A DNA stretch of 64,000 nt. It comes from Rhizobium leguminosarum (GTDB taxonomy: Bacteria; Pseudomonadota; Alphaproteobacteria; Rhizobiales; Rhizobiaceae). Below are positions 37,502 through 47,073 of the stretch, piece by piece. Numbering within the stretch: the first letter of the stretch is position 1; every line of letters starts with the position of its first letter. Under the pieces are notes generated by a model that was given only the letters and a program-made list of their open reading frames with translations, was not told where the DNA came from and made no database searches. The DNA lies in assembly GCF_002953715.1 (NCBI RefSeq), contig NZ_CP025012.1, positions 1,612,001-1,676,000 of the forward strand. The letters are read 5' to 3'. The position numbers and the translations under genes are program-made.

Positions 37502-37611
37502 AGAAAGTGGCACGCCCTAGGGGAGTCGAACCCCTCTTCCCAGAATGAAAATCTGGTGTCCTAACCGATAGACGAAGGGCGCTTCCTTCGTGGTGGCGCC
37601 CTTATAGTCAG
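37502..37611. repeat. Direct repeat with tRNA-Glu(TTC), copy 2
   Basis: Matches 35699-35807 except for one extra base after the tRNA. It defines a 1.8-kb segment between two near-identical tRNA-Glu copies. Confidence 0.9.
37508..37582 (-). tRNA. tRNA-Glu (anticodon TTC), copy 2
   Basis: Identical in sequence to the copy at 35705-35779; starts GCGCCCTTCGTCTATCGGTT on the minus strand and has the TTC anticodon and an encoded CCA. 75 nt. Confidence 0.95.
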
Positions 37612-37630
37612 GCATTTTGAATCCCGCAAG
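37602..37630 (-). promoter_or_regulatory. Promoter of tRNA-Glu copy 2
   Basis: CTTGCG (37625-37630) and CTATAA (37602-37607) on the minus strand, spaced 17 nt; the spacer differs from that of copy 1. Confidence 0.7.
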
Positions 37631-37780
37631 CGGGAAATGCGGTTTTCTTTCAAAAAAATGACAAGAAATCCTGCTACGTTGCAGACGCCGATTATTGAAG
37701 CTGAATCAATAGGCTGTCGGTTATTTCTTGAATAGAACGAGGCGGCGCTGCCCTAACGTGACGCGAAAAGCGCGCGGCCG

Positions 37781-38839
37781 TCAGATCGCTCTTGCGGTCG
37801 TCAGCGGGGCGCGTTTGCCGCCGCAGCCCCAGTTCCAGTCGCGGGTTTTGCCGGTATCGAGGTGAACCGAATCCGTATGGCAATAGGTGCCGACGCCGCC
37901 GCGGTCCGGCAATGAGCGGATATAGGCGGCGATATCCCATTTCGTTACGCCGTCGATCTGGATGTCGGCCGCCTCGCAGCTCTTGTGCATCGATTCGTCA
38001 GCGCCGCCGACTAGGCGGTTGTGCTCTTCGTCGCGATAGCCGGAGGTGACGATAAGCGGTCGGCCGAAATGGCTTTCGACCGTCTTGATCACTTTCAAGA
38101 GGTCAGGCTTGAAGCAGCCGACCTCGACCTTGTCGTTCTGAAGATGCAGCCCGTTCGGCGCGATACGCGTCATGCCGGGCAGGGCGGCCTTGTGCAGCAG
38201 GCCGGAAAGACTGCCGAGCAGGTTCTGCTTCGGCGCGCTGTAGAGCGCATTCATCGTCGAGGCTGGAATGCTGGCCGTCGCCAACGACGCCGTTTGCACG
38301 GGCGCAAGCTGCGTGCTGCTATTCTGTGAAGATTGCTGCGGCAGCACCGGTTCTGCCGGCTGTGTGGGCGCGGGCGGCTGGCTGTAGACGCTGCTTCGCG
38401 CCGGCGCTGCACCTTCCACCGGCACATAGGCCTGCGGCTGAATGACAGTCGACGTGCTGTTGTTCTGCGGCGCCGGCTGGTGATCGGAAAAGATGCTCAT
38501 CGCCTGCGCGTTGATCCGGGTCGACTGCAGGACCAGCCCGCCGATATTGGCAGGCGCTGCCGTTGCCGAACCGGCGGGCGGGGCGGCGGCATTCGGATCT
38601 TGTGCCACGACCTGAGGCGCGCCCTGGGCGCCGGAGACGTTGACGAGCCGGGGGTCCGTATAGACGGAACGTGGGGCAGGGCTTGCAGGCGTTGCCGTGG
38701 CAAACTGTGGTGCTGCGGCTTGCGCCGCCGGAACCACCGCTGCCGAATCGAGCGCCTTCTTGTCCGACGCGCAGCCGGACAGCGCCAGCACCGAGGTGGC
38801 GATCAGCAACGCGCCCGTCACGGGCATCCGCATCTGCAT
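37781..38839 (-). CDS. Lipoprotein with M15A-like peptidase domain
   Basis: A 352-residue protein. The signal peptide and lipobox are VTGALLIATSVLALSGC. A long Ala/Pro/Gln-rich low-complexity part follows, then a C-terminal peptidase M15A-like domain (about residues 245-345) with TSGYRDEEHNRLVGGADESMHKSCEAADIQI and a final GVGTYCHTDSVHLDTG. The His/Asp/His pattern is that of the zinc D-Ala-D-Ala peptidases of the YcbK/DUF882 group. It probably acts on peptidoglycan in the periplasm. Start at 38839 (or 38833) fits the signal peptide; a longer frame is spurious. Confidence 0.8.
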   Translation of the reverse strand: MQMRMPVTGALLIATSVLALSGCASDKKALDSAAVVPAAQAAAPQFATATPASPAPRSVYTDPRLVNVSGAQGAPQVVAQDPNAAAPPAGSATAAPANIGGLVLQSTRINAQAMSIFSDHQPAPQNNSTSTVIQPQAYVPVEGAAPARSSVYSQPPAPTQPAEPVLPQQSSQNSSTQLAPVQTASLATASIPASTMNALYSAPKQNLLGSLSGLLHKAALPGMTRIAPNGLHLQNDKVEVGCFKPDLLKVIKTVESHFGRPLIVTSGYRDEEHNRLVGGADESMHKSCEAADIQIDGVTKWDIAAYIRSLPDRGGVGTYCHTDSVHLDTGKTRDWNWGCGGKRAPLTTARAI

Positions 38840-39014
38840 GTTACGCAAGCGACAGTCTCCAGTTGATGCGGAAAATCGGCGAAAAACGCTTCTCTTCCGC
38901 TTCGAGTCGCCAGGAGATTGCCTGCGGCGCAGGATCGCGGCAAGCGCCGAGGCGCCGGCCGGACCCGAAATCGAAAAAGCCGCAAGCCTCGCAAAAGCCT
39001 TGCGGCGAAAACGC

Positions 39015-39455
39015 TTACCAGGCGCCGGTATTGCCCATCGAAGCCCAGGGTTCGGCGGACGGAAGCGGGTTGCCCTTTTGCAGGATTTCGATCGAGATGC
39101 CGTCGGGCGAGCGCACAAAGGCCATGTTCCCGTCGCGCGGCGGTCGGTTGATGGTGACGCCGTTGTCCATCAGATTCTGGCAGGTGGCGTAAATATCGTC
39201 GACCTCATAAGCGAGGTGGCCGAAATTGCGTCCTCCGCTATAATCTTCCGTGTCCCAGTTGTAGGTTAGTTCGAGGCAGGGAGCTTTTTCGCTGCGCGCA
39301 CGGTCGAGATCGTCGCGAGCGGCCAGAAAAACCAGGGTGAAGCGGCCTTTTTCGTTTTCGTGGCGGCGAATCTCCTCCAGCCCGAACAGCGTGGTGTAAA
39401 AAGCGAGCGAGGCGTCCAGGTCTTTGACGCGTACCATTGTGTGGAGATAACGCAT
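39015..39455 (-). CDS. gloA: Lactoylglutathione lyase (glyoxalase I)
   Basis: Detoxifies methylglyoxal as its glutathione hemithioacetal. The 146-residue VOC protein has MRYLHTMVRVKDLDASLAFY with the metal His, FTLVFLAA with the ligand region, the ELTYNWDTEDY motif with Glu, FGHLAYEVDDI and ISIEILQKG. Start MRYLHTM at 39455 fits GloA exactly; a 20-residue extension is not needed. Confidence 0.95.
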   Translation of the reverse strand: MRYLHTMVRVKDLDASLAFYTTLFGLEEIRRHENEKGRFTLVFLAARDDLDRARSEKAPCLELTYNWDTEDYSGGRNFGHLAYEVDDIYATCQNLMDNGVTINRPPRDGNMAFVRSPDGISIEILQKGNPLPSAEPWASMGNTGAW

Positions 39456-39650
39456 TCTATCTACTCCTTTATTGGGGCTGGCTTTTTTCAGCGAGCCGAG
39501 GTCAGCTTCGGGCAAGACATCTTTATAAAATGTGCAGCTGGGAATAACCGAAAACTAGGACTTGCGCTTATCCGTTACCAAGATGTTAATCTTGATTTGA
39601 AGAATCAGTTAACCGTAACAGTGTGACGCGTATTCGAGGGGCTGGCGACA

Positions 39651-40229
39651 ATGGCTGATAGGATTTCATCGAACGAATACTCCGACCTCGACGAGCTATC
39701 AGGAGAGGCGGTCGATCTTGTTGAAATCACCGGCGTCGTCAAGTGGTTTGACGTCGCCAAGGGTTTCGGCTTCATCGTGCCCGACAACGGCTTGCAGGAT
39801 GTTCTCCTGCACGTGACCTGCCTGCGTCGCGACGGTTACCAGACGATCCTCGAGGGAACGCGTATCGTCGCCCTCATCCAGCGCCGTGAGCGCGGCTATC
39901 AGGCTTTCAAGATCCTCTCGATGGACCAGTCCACCGCGGTTCATCCTTCGCAGCTGCCGCCGGTACGCACCCATGTGCAGGTCACCGCGACGAGCGGGCT
40001 TGAGCGTGCGCTCGTCAAGTGGTTCAACCGCACCAAGGGCTTCGGCTTCCTGACGCGTGGCGAGGGCACGGAGGATATCTTCGTGCACATGGAAACGCTC
40101 CGCCGCTTCGGCCTGACGGAACTGCGCCCCGGCCAGGTGGTGCTCGTCCGCTTCGGCGACGGCGAAAAGGGCCTGATGGCCGCAGAGATCCATCCTGACG
40201 TTCCGAGCCCGGCCAGCCGGTCTCACTGA
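39651..40229 (+). CDS. Double cold-shock domain protein
   Basis: A 192-residue protein with two cold-shock domains joined by a linker: domain 1 at about residues 24-90 ([28 protein letters not shown]) and domain 2 at about 117-182 ([28 protein letters not shown]). Both keep the RNP1-like KGFGF motif; RNP2 is DVLLHV and DIFVHM. It probably binds RNA or single-stranded DNA. The next gene, encoding a DUF192 protein, starts 1 nt after its stop, a pairing I recall as frequent in alphaproteobacteria. Confidence 0.93.
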   Translation: MADRISSNEYSDLDELSGEAVDLVEITGVVKWFDVAKGFGFIVPDNGLQDVLLHVTCLRRDGYQTILEGTRIVALIQRRERGYQAFKILSMDQSTAVHPSQLPPVRTHVQVTATSGLERALVKWFNRTKGFGFLTRGEGTEDIFVHMETLRRFGLTELRPGQVVLVRFGDGEKGLMAAEIHPDVPSPASRSH

Positions 40230-40230
40230 T

Positions 40231-40719
40231 ATGAGCAGCCTTACCCTGTTTCATGCCATCAGAAGCGCCATATTGGCGCTTTTTTTCATGGTCGCGCTGC
40301 CGGCGTTCGCTGACGAGGAGATGCGGTTCGACAAGGAGCCGCTGCTCATCCAGACCGCTGCGGGCAAGGTGCTGCATTTCACCGTCGAGATTGCCTCGAC
40401 CCCTGATCAGCGCGCCCGCGGACTGATGTTTCGCAAGGTGATGGCCGATGATGCCGGCATGATCTTCGATTTCGACGAGCCGCGGCGCGTCACCATGTGG
40501 ATGGAAAACACCATTCTGCCGCTCGATATGCTCTTTGCCGACGACACCGGCACGATTCGCCACATCAAGGAAAAGGCAGTGCCCTATTCGCGCGACATCA
40601 TCGATTCGATGAGCGCAGTGAAATACGTCGTCGAACTCAACGCCGGCATCGTCGCCAAACTGGGAATCAAGCCTGGCGACAGGATCGTCAGCGCCACGAC
40701 GACGAGGAAGGCGAAGTAG
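40231..40719 (+). CDS. DUF192 exported protein
   Basis: A 162-residue protein with an N-terminal signal peptide (AILALFFMVALPAFA, cleaved near residue 29) and a DUF192 domain: FTVEIASTPDQRARGLMFRKVMADDAGMIFDF, then MWMENTILPLDMLFAD and VVELNAGIVAKLGIKPGDRI. The function of the family is not established. Its start lies 1 nt after the cold-shock gene, so translation is coupled even though the products act in different compartments. Confidence 0.9.
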   Translation: MSSLTLFHAIRSAILALFFMVALPAFADEEMRFDKEPLLIQTAAGKVLHFTVEIASTPDQRARGLMFRKVMADDAGMIFDFDEPRRVTMWMENTILPLDMLFADDTGTIRHIKEKAVPYSRDIIDSMSAVKYVVELNAGIVAKLGIKPGDRIVSATTTRKAK

Positions 40720-40779
40720 CGGCGCGCATGCGAACTGCGATGCAGCTGTCAAGGAATTCAACAATATCGGGATATTGAA

Positions 40780-41558
<779 letters not shown>

Positions 41559-41838
41559 ATGTCTGCCAAGATCTATCGTCCAGCCAAGACCGCCATGCAG
41601 TCCGGCAAGGCCAAGACCAATCTCTGGGTGCTTGAATACGATCAGGAGTCGGCGCGCAAGATCGATCCGATCATGGGCTACACTTCCTCGGGCGATATGC
41701 GCCAGCAGGTGAAGCTCACCTTCGAAACGCAGGAACTCGCCGAAGCCTACGCCCAGCGCAACGGCATCGAATACCGCGTCATCGCACCGAAGGATCCAGT
41801 CCGCCAGGTCGTCGCCTATCCGGACAATTTCCGCTATA

Positions 41839-41864
<26 letters not shown>
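41559..41864 (+). CDS. NDUFS4-like accessory subunit of complex I (ETC complex I family)
   Basis: A 101-residue protein of the ETC complex I subunit family, homologue of NDUFS4. Motifs: KIYRPAKTAMQSGKAKTNLWVLEYDQ, then MGYTSSGDMRQQVKLTFETQELAEAYAQRNGIEY and YPDNFRYTRTQPWTH. In mitochondria NDUFS4 stabilises the NADH-dehydrogenase arm; the bacterial role is inferred from homology. Its last codons are part of the 170-bp repeat that also flanks the downstream tRNA-Arg copy at 46794, where they occur as a remnant reading RPQPWMH. Confidence 0.93.
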
Positions 41865-42013
<149 letters not shown>

Positions 42014-42026
42014 TTCTGGACACATA

Positions 42027-43282
42027 GGTTACGGTTTATTCCTGAGACATAGGTAACACTTTTGGACCGAAAGGGTTCGGCAAAGGTTCAAGCCTGCATG
42101 TCTCATCATCGAAGTATCCCAGATCGTAATCCATAAAGCTTGTAAGCCAGATATGGTCTTCGACCTGTTTGATGCCGACGGCCTGACCGGCGAAGACCAG
42201 ACTGAGATTGATCTTCTTCCGCTTGTAGCAGATGCGTCCGCATGTTGTGACGGTGACTGTCTGGTCGTGGAGCGGGTAGTCGAGATCGGGTAGGCCGCGG
42301 TAGGCGCGCGGTGAAGCGTCGTAGCATTCTGCCGGGCAGGCCATGTTGAGCGCCTGGTGGGGCCGCTCGGTGTTGAACTCCTCGACGAAGTCGTCGAAGC
42401 GGGCTTGCTGCTGCAGGAAATTGTCTCCGGCCGGCTTGGTTGTCTCAAGTTTCAGTGTCAGATGCATGCGCTCGTGGCGGCCGTTCTGCTGCGGATGGCC
42501 GGGCTTGATGCGCTCGATGTCGATACCGAGCCTGAGCCACCAGACGGCGAGCCGCGACAGATTGAACAGTCCGTTGGGGCTGGCGAAAGGCACTCCGTTG
42601 TCGGTTCTGATCGCCTTGGGCAGGCCGAACTCCTTGAAGACGCGTTCGAAAACGGTAAAGGCGTAGACTTCCTTGGTCGTGTGCAACGCTTCGCAGGCCA
42701 AAAGATAGCGGCTGGCGAAGTCGGTGATCGTCAATGGGTAGCAATAGCGCTTATCGGCAAGCATGAACTCGCCTTTGTAATCGGCGCACCACAGGTCGTT
42801 GGGCAGCCCTGGATTGGAGAGGGCTGTTCCTTCAGCCCTGTTGCGCCGCCGCCTACCGTGCTTGACCAGGCCGTTGCGGTCGAGGACGGCATGCACGGTT
42901 GAGATCGCCGGTGTGTGAACATCCGGATATAGCCGCGCCAGCCGCTCCCTGATCTTTGGTGCGCCCCAGTTGGGCTTGTCCTGCTTGGTCCGCACAATCA
43001 GCTTCTCGATTTGGAAAGGAAGCTGATTGGCGTGCCGGTAAGGCCGTCGCGATCGATCTGTCAGTCCTTCCAGACCGCTGTCGTTATAGCGGCTGATGAT
43101 CTTGTGACCGGTCTTGCGGGAGATGCCGAATTCGCGGCACAGCGCCGCTATCTTCTCGCCATCCAGAACCCGCGCAACGAATTTGAGACGCTCGTCCATG
43201 CGGTTGCACTCCTGCCAAGGCACCTTCGCTCTCCTCGCAAAGGCAAAAAGTGTAACCCATGTCTCCGGTATGAACTGTCACC
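42027..43282. mobile_element. IS481-type insertion sequence
   Basis: About 1.26 kb with imperfect terminal inverted repeats of about 36 bp. The left runs from GGTTACGGTTTATTCC at 42027; the right is the reverse complement of GGTGACAGTTCATACC ending at 43282, each followed inwards by GAGACATRGGTWACACTTTT-like sequence. No clear target duplication is visible, so the exact ends are uncertain. It carries one transposase gene and lies directly after the intact tRNA-Arg. Confidence 0.8.
42036..43223 (-). CDS. IS481-family transposase
   Basis: A 395-residue transposase. An N-terminal helix-turn-helix (ALCREFGISRKTGHKIISRY) is followed by an HTH-like linker and the rve integrase core: DLWCADYKGEF with the first Asp, IRTDNGVPFA with the second Asp, and GHPQQNGRHERMHLTLK with the Glu. 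The catalytic triad is complete and no frameshift is seen, so it may be active. The start at 43223 (GTG) fits other family members; ATG at 43199 has the better ribosome site. The stop lies within the left inverted repeat. Confidence 0.9.
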   Translation of the reverse strand: MPWQECNRMDERLKFVARVLDGEKIAALCREFGISRKTGHKIISRYNDSGLEGLTDRSRRPYRHANQLPFQIEKLIVRTKQDKPNWGAPKIRERLARLYPDVHTPAISTVHAVLDRNGLVKHGRRRRNRAEGTALSNPGLPNDLWCADYKGEFMLADKRYCYPLTITDFASRYLLACEALHTTKEVYAFTVFERVFKEFGLPKAIRTDNGVPFASPNGLFNLSRLAVWWLRLGIDIERIKPGHPQQNGRHERMHLTLKLETTKPAGDNFLQQQARFDDFVEEFNTERPHQALNMACPAECYDASPRAYRGLPDLDYPLHDQTVTVTTCGRICYKRKKINLSLVFAGQAVGIKQVEDHIWLTSFMDYDLGYFDDETCRLEPLPNPFGPKVLPMSQE

Positions 43283-43462
43283 CCTCTCTCGGGAAGGACA
43301 AAGTGTCCATCCATGCAGCATGCCGTTCGCCAAACAGGTAGAGCGGCTTCCGTAAAACGAAGTTGCTGGGCCGTGGACCGTCTATCCGATTGGAACACGC
43401 ATTTACGGCCATGTCTTCGGGCGACATGATTATCAAGGAAAACTATGTAGGTGTCGCGAAAG

Positions 43463-44038
43463 ATGGGTGTCCGCATCGTGCTCATAGGTTTCCCGGGCGT
43501 TGGGAAGTTGACCATCGCGAAAGAGTTGAGCGCCATGGTTTCGGCAAAAATTGTCGACAACCACTGGGTCAACAACCCGATTCTGCGTCTGCTGGATGAG
43601 GATGGAACGGCCCCGCTTCCAAAGGGAATATGGGAGTTTACAGGTCGAGTTCGACAAACCGTCCTTGATGCAATCACCGCTTACGCGCCGTCCGCCAATT
43701 TCATTTTCACGCATGCCGGCTTGGAGGGTGATGAGCGGAGCCTTCGTACCTTTCAACAGATCGCCGGTGCTGCCGAAGCCTGCGACGCCGTATTGGTGCC
43801 GGTGCGATTGCTGTGTGATGAAGAGGAGCTGGCTCGCCGGGTTTCGAACCCCGAGCGACGCCAAAGGTTGAAATCCACGGATGTGGCAGCCTCGAGGGAT
43901 CGCAGTCGGAGGGCGGGGGTTTTCGATCCACTCCACCCAAACACATTGGTGCTCGACGTCACTTCCGCATCACCGGGAAAAACGGCCATCGCGATCCGAG
44001 AGCATATTCTAAAGGTCCTTGGCGACCTGTCAGCCTGA
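43463..44038 (+). CDS. P-loop ATPase/kinase-like protein
   Basis: About 191 residues. The Walker A motif is GFPGVGKLTIAKEL near the N-terminus, with the following IVDNHWVNNPILRLL. Later segments (IFTHAGLEGDERSLRTFQQIA, VRLLCDEEELARRVSNPERR) resemble small shikimate/gluconate kinase-like AAA proteins. A small-molecule or nucleotide kinase is possible; the substrate is unknown. The GTG at 43451 is an alternative start. It is a cargo gene of the tRNA-Arg islet, between the IS and the beta-helix gene. A hairpin follows, but without a T run. Confidence 0.65.
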   Translation: MGVRIVLIGFPGVGKLTIAKELSAMVSAKIVDNHWVNNPILRLLDEDGTAPLPKGIWEFTGRVRQTVLDAITAYAPSANFIFTHAGLEGDERSLRTFQQIAGAAEACDAVLVPVRLLCDEEELARRVSNPERRQRLKSTDVAASRDRSRRAGVFDPLHPNTLVLDVTSASPGKTAIAIREHILKVLGDLSA

Positions 44039-44131
44039 AATTCGTCGGAGTTGATACTCTATTCGCGCTACGATCGTCGATACGCCTGATGGCGGGAGGT
44101 GAGGCGTTCTGACGAGCTATCGGTTTACGCA

Positions 44132-44262
44132 AAGCCGGCCCGAAAGGCCGGCTGACGCCTGTCGAAAAATCGCAGCGCGCGGATGGGGCTCCCTCATCCG
44201 CGCGCCGAGGTAGCCGACTTTTGCGGCCAGCGTGTTGTGGCGATCGGACGACCGCCACAACG
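44132..44262. other. Two hairpins between convergent islet genes
   Basis: AGCCGGCCCGAAAGGCCGGCT (around 44133) forms a strong stem, and GTTGTGGCG.../CGCCACAAC (about 44232-44260) a second one, directly after the stop of the beta-helix gene. Neither is followed by a T tract. They may end transcripts or protect 3' ends. Confidence 0.5.
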
Positions 44263-44268
44263 CTATCG

Positions 44269-46323
44269 TTACAGGAGAAAATCGCCTGCCCCCAGGTGGA
44301 CGAGGCCCTTCAGCTGAACCTCGAAGTCATGAATGCCGTCGCCGTTCATGTCGGCCTGGATAACGGTAACATCGCTCGCGGATCCGGCGTGGTCGTCATA
44401 GTGCCAAGCGAGCGCGCCAGCCTTGTGATCGAACAAGGCATTCTCCTGTGCCTGGAAATGGAAGGTACCATTGCCCGCCGCAGAGCCATTCGCATCGATC
44501 GCCGAGATGTCGATCTTATCGACGCCGTGCTGGAAGTCGGTGATGGCGTCGCGGTTCAAGCCGGACCCGGTTTCCGTCGGTGCCTTCAAGATAAACGTAT
44601 CCTCACCGATGCCACCGGTCATAATGTCCTTTCCGGCACCACCAATGAGGACATCATTGCCGGCGCCGCCGTCCAGCTTGTCCGCGCCAGCCCCGCCAGT
44701 GAGAACGTTGCCGCCGCCGTTGCCGCCGGTCAGTACGTCGTTATAGCTTGAGCCGGTCAAGTTTTCGATGCCGGCGATCTTGTCACCGGTCGCTTGGCCG
44801 CCCGATGCGGCCTTAGTCGCCAAGTTGACGTTGACCGCGTCGGAGCCCGCATAGCTGGCCGTGTCATTGCCAGTACCGCCGTCGAGCACGTCCGCGCCGG
44901 CCCCGCCCTTCAACACGTCACTACCGCCGAGACCCTTGAAGGTTTCGTTGCCGCCGTTGGACTGGCCGGTTTGCGGTAGGATGTCGTTACCGTTGGTGCC
45001 GATGAATTCCTTTGTCGGCGCCGTTGGCGTTGTCGGTTGCGTCGGCGTGGTTGGCGTTGTCGGTTCCGTGGGCGTGGGCGTGGGCGTGGTTGGGGTTGTC
45101 GGTTGCGTCGGCGTGGTTGGTGTTCCCGATACCGGGCTGGAGCCCGATTCGTAGGCACCCATATCGACAGTTCCAACGACGCGAGCGTGGTCGTCCAGAT
45201 CTACCGAGCTGACGCCGTACTTGGCGGTTCCGCCGTCGATCGCTGCCGAGCCCGAGGCGAGGTGGAAGTTGTCGCTCGCTGCCCCCGCGAAATGCGGGTC
45301 GATGCCGAGCTTGTTGCCGTTCGCCGTGCTCGGCATAGCGTTGCCGCCGTCGGTCCTGACCGAGGCCTGGCCGGCCGTGCCGTTGTAGGTGTCGTTGTTG
45401 GCCCAGACGACGTTGGCGTTGGTATAGCCGCCGTACGACGTGTTATCGACTGCGGTGTTGTTCTTGTTCACCGATGGGTCCGCTACGGCGATGTTGTTGA
45501 CCCAGGTGTTGTTGCTCGACTGCGCGTTGCTGAGCTCGCCGCGCCAGGTGCCGTCGTTCAGCGGGTCCTGATTGTTGTGGTATGCTGTGTTGTTCTGCAC
45601 CGTGACGGAGTCGCTCCAGGCAACTTGGATGCCTTTGCCGCCGTTCTCGTAGACCAGGTTGTTGTCGACAAGGGTCTTAAACGTATAGTTCGGATGACCA
45701 TCCGCCTGTGTGCTCTGAAAATCGTCAATGATGATGCCGTTGCCATCGGTGTGCGCACCCGTCTTCGTGACGTTGTCGTGCGAGATGTTGTTTTGTACGA
45801 TATTCCGGTAGCCGGTCGTCGAGGTATCGCCGGTGATGTTCCGGTTCTCGTAGATCGAGATGCCCGAGAACCAGCCTGACGACGCGTTATTGTAGGTCTC
45901 GTTCCCTACGATCTTGACGAAGTCAGAATAGTTGAACTGAATGCCCGACTCCCCGCTGTCGTGGACCTTGTTGTTGAGAATTGAGACGTGATGGACGTTG
46001 TTCGCTTCGATGCCGTCACCGTTGCCGCCCTTGATGTCGAAGCCTTCGATTGTCACGTAGTTGGCGTTGACACTGATCCCGGTATACGAGCCTGCGGGCG
46101 GCCGGATCAGTGCTGCGCCAGGCACTTCCGAGCGCAGCGTGATGTCGCCCGCCGCCGAGCCGTCCTTGTCGAAGTTGATGCTCTCGTTGTAGGTCCCTGG
46201 CTTCACCACCACCTCGTCGCCGGGCTTAAGGTTCGCCGCCATTGCCTCGCTGATCGTGTGAAAGGGAGACGAGGCACTGCCGTTACCGCCGCTGCTGGTC
46301 GTCGCTACGTAGTATGTCGTCAT
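44269..46323 (-). CDS. Secreted beta-helix/RTX calcium-binding protein
   Basis: A 684-residue protein. There is no Sec signal peptide. The N-terminal half (about residues 1-390) is a right-handed parallel beta-helix with the DUF1565-like opening (GGNGSASSPFHTISEAMAANLKPGDEVVVKPGTYNESI) and NosD/pectate lyase-like strand repeats such as GIEANNVHHVSILNNKVHDSG. A Pro/Thr linker (about 395-440) leads to RTX nonapeptide repeats (GGAGADVLDGGTGNDT, GGAGNDVLIGGAGKDIM) and a serralysin-type C-terminus ending HLGAGDFLL, the type I secretion signal. It probably acts outside the cell on polysaccharide, and in Rhizobium the PrsDE exporter is a candidate. The start at 46323 follows GAGGAAC; TTG at 46338 is unlikely. 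Confidence 0.85.
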   Translation of the reverse strand: MTTYYVATTSSGGNGSASSPFHTISEAMAANLKPGDEVVVKPGTYNESINFDKDGSAAGDITLRSEVPGAALIRPPAGSYTGISVNANYVTIEGFDIKGGNGDGIEANNVHHVSILNNKVHDSGESGIQFNYSDFVKIVGNETYNNASSGWFSGISIYENRNITGDTSTTGYRNIVQNNISHDNVTKTGAHTDGNGIIIDDFQSTQADGHPNYTFKTLVDNNLVYENGGKGIQVAWSDSVTVQNNTAYHNNQDPLNDGTWRGELSNAQSSNNTWVNNIAVADPSVNKNNTAVDNTSYGGYTNANVVWANNDTYNGTAGQASVRTDGGNAMPSTANGNKLGIDPHFAGAASDNFHLASGSAAIDGGTAKYGVSSVDLDDHARVVGTVDMGAYESGSSPVSGTPTTPTQPTTPTTPTPTPTEPTTPTTPTQPTTPTAPTKEFIGTNGNDILPQTGQSNGGNETFKGLGGSDVLKGGAGADVLDGGTGNDTASYAGSDAVNVNLATKAASGGQATGDKIAGIENLTGSSYNDVLTGGNGGGNVLTGGAGADKLDGGAGNDVLIGGAGKDIMTGGIGEDTFILKAPTETGSGLNRDAITDFQHGVDKIDISAIDANGSAAGNGTFHFQAQENALFDHKAGALAWHYDDHAGSASDVTVIQADMNGDGIHDFEVQLKGLVHLGAGDFLL
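45005..45120. repeat. Pro/Thr linker minisatellite
   Basis: Short GTTGGCGTTGTCGG-like units repeat in tandem in the gene for the secreted protein, encoding TPTTPTQP-type residues. Such DNA tends to vary in copy number. Confidence 0.7.
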
Positions 46324-46711
46324 GGTCTTGTTCCTCAACCTTAGCGCTGTCTTTGCCGGTTACTATTTTTAGTTAATCAGGCGTTACGGCGGCAGGTTAT
46401 AGGGCGACGTTTTGGAGGGCGCAACAGCAACGCGACAGTAAGTGCTTGAGAAACATAGCCATATTGCTGCCACATTATCCAAATCGATCCGAAGTTACGT
46501 TTTGAAATATTTGGTGAATTTCGAGTTGCCCAAATTGTGGCAAAATATATGTCTCGCTTACCGCGAATTATTCTTTCTGCAACTATAGCGAAATGCCTCT
46601 ATTGAAAACATTAGAAAAACCTAGTGGGCGTGACTGGATTCCTCCCGTCAAATGCGGAATCGACATTTTTTTCTGAATTTAGCAATTTTCGGCAGCGTCG
46701 CCTTAAAGATG

Positions 46712-46886
<175 letters not shown>

Positions 46887-47073
46887 TACCGAAGACGAAG
46901 ACATGGGTAATAGCTGGTTTCGGACTCATGTCTGGTCCAGGAGCATGAGACTGACTGAAAGGCGCCCCAAGAGCCATCGTCGCTATTCTCTCCAAAGCAA
47001 GTTCGCGGAGCGCGTTCACATTTCGTTCCCGTGGTGCTAGTCTCACCTTCATTGACGGGCGAGGGGAGGCCTT

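Noticed and set aside
44132..44155. Terminator after the P-loop gene
   Set aside because: The stem is strong but no T run follows, so I list it only as a hairpin.
45005..45120. CRISPR-like repeats
   Set aside because: The short tandem units are codons of a Pro/Thr linker with no spacers; no array or cas gene is present in the window.
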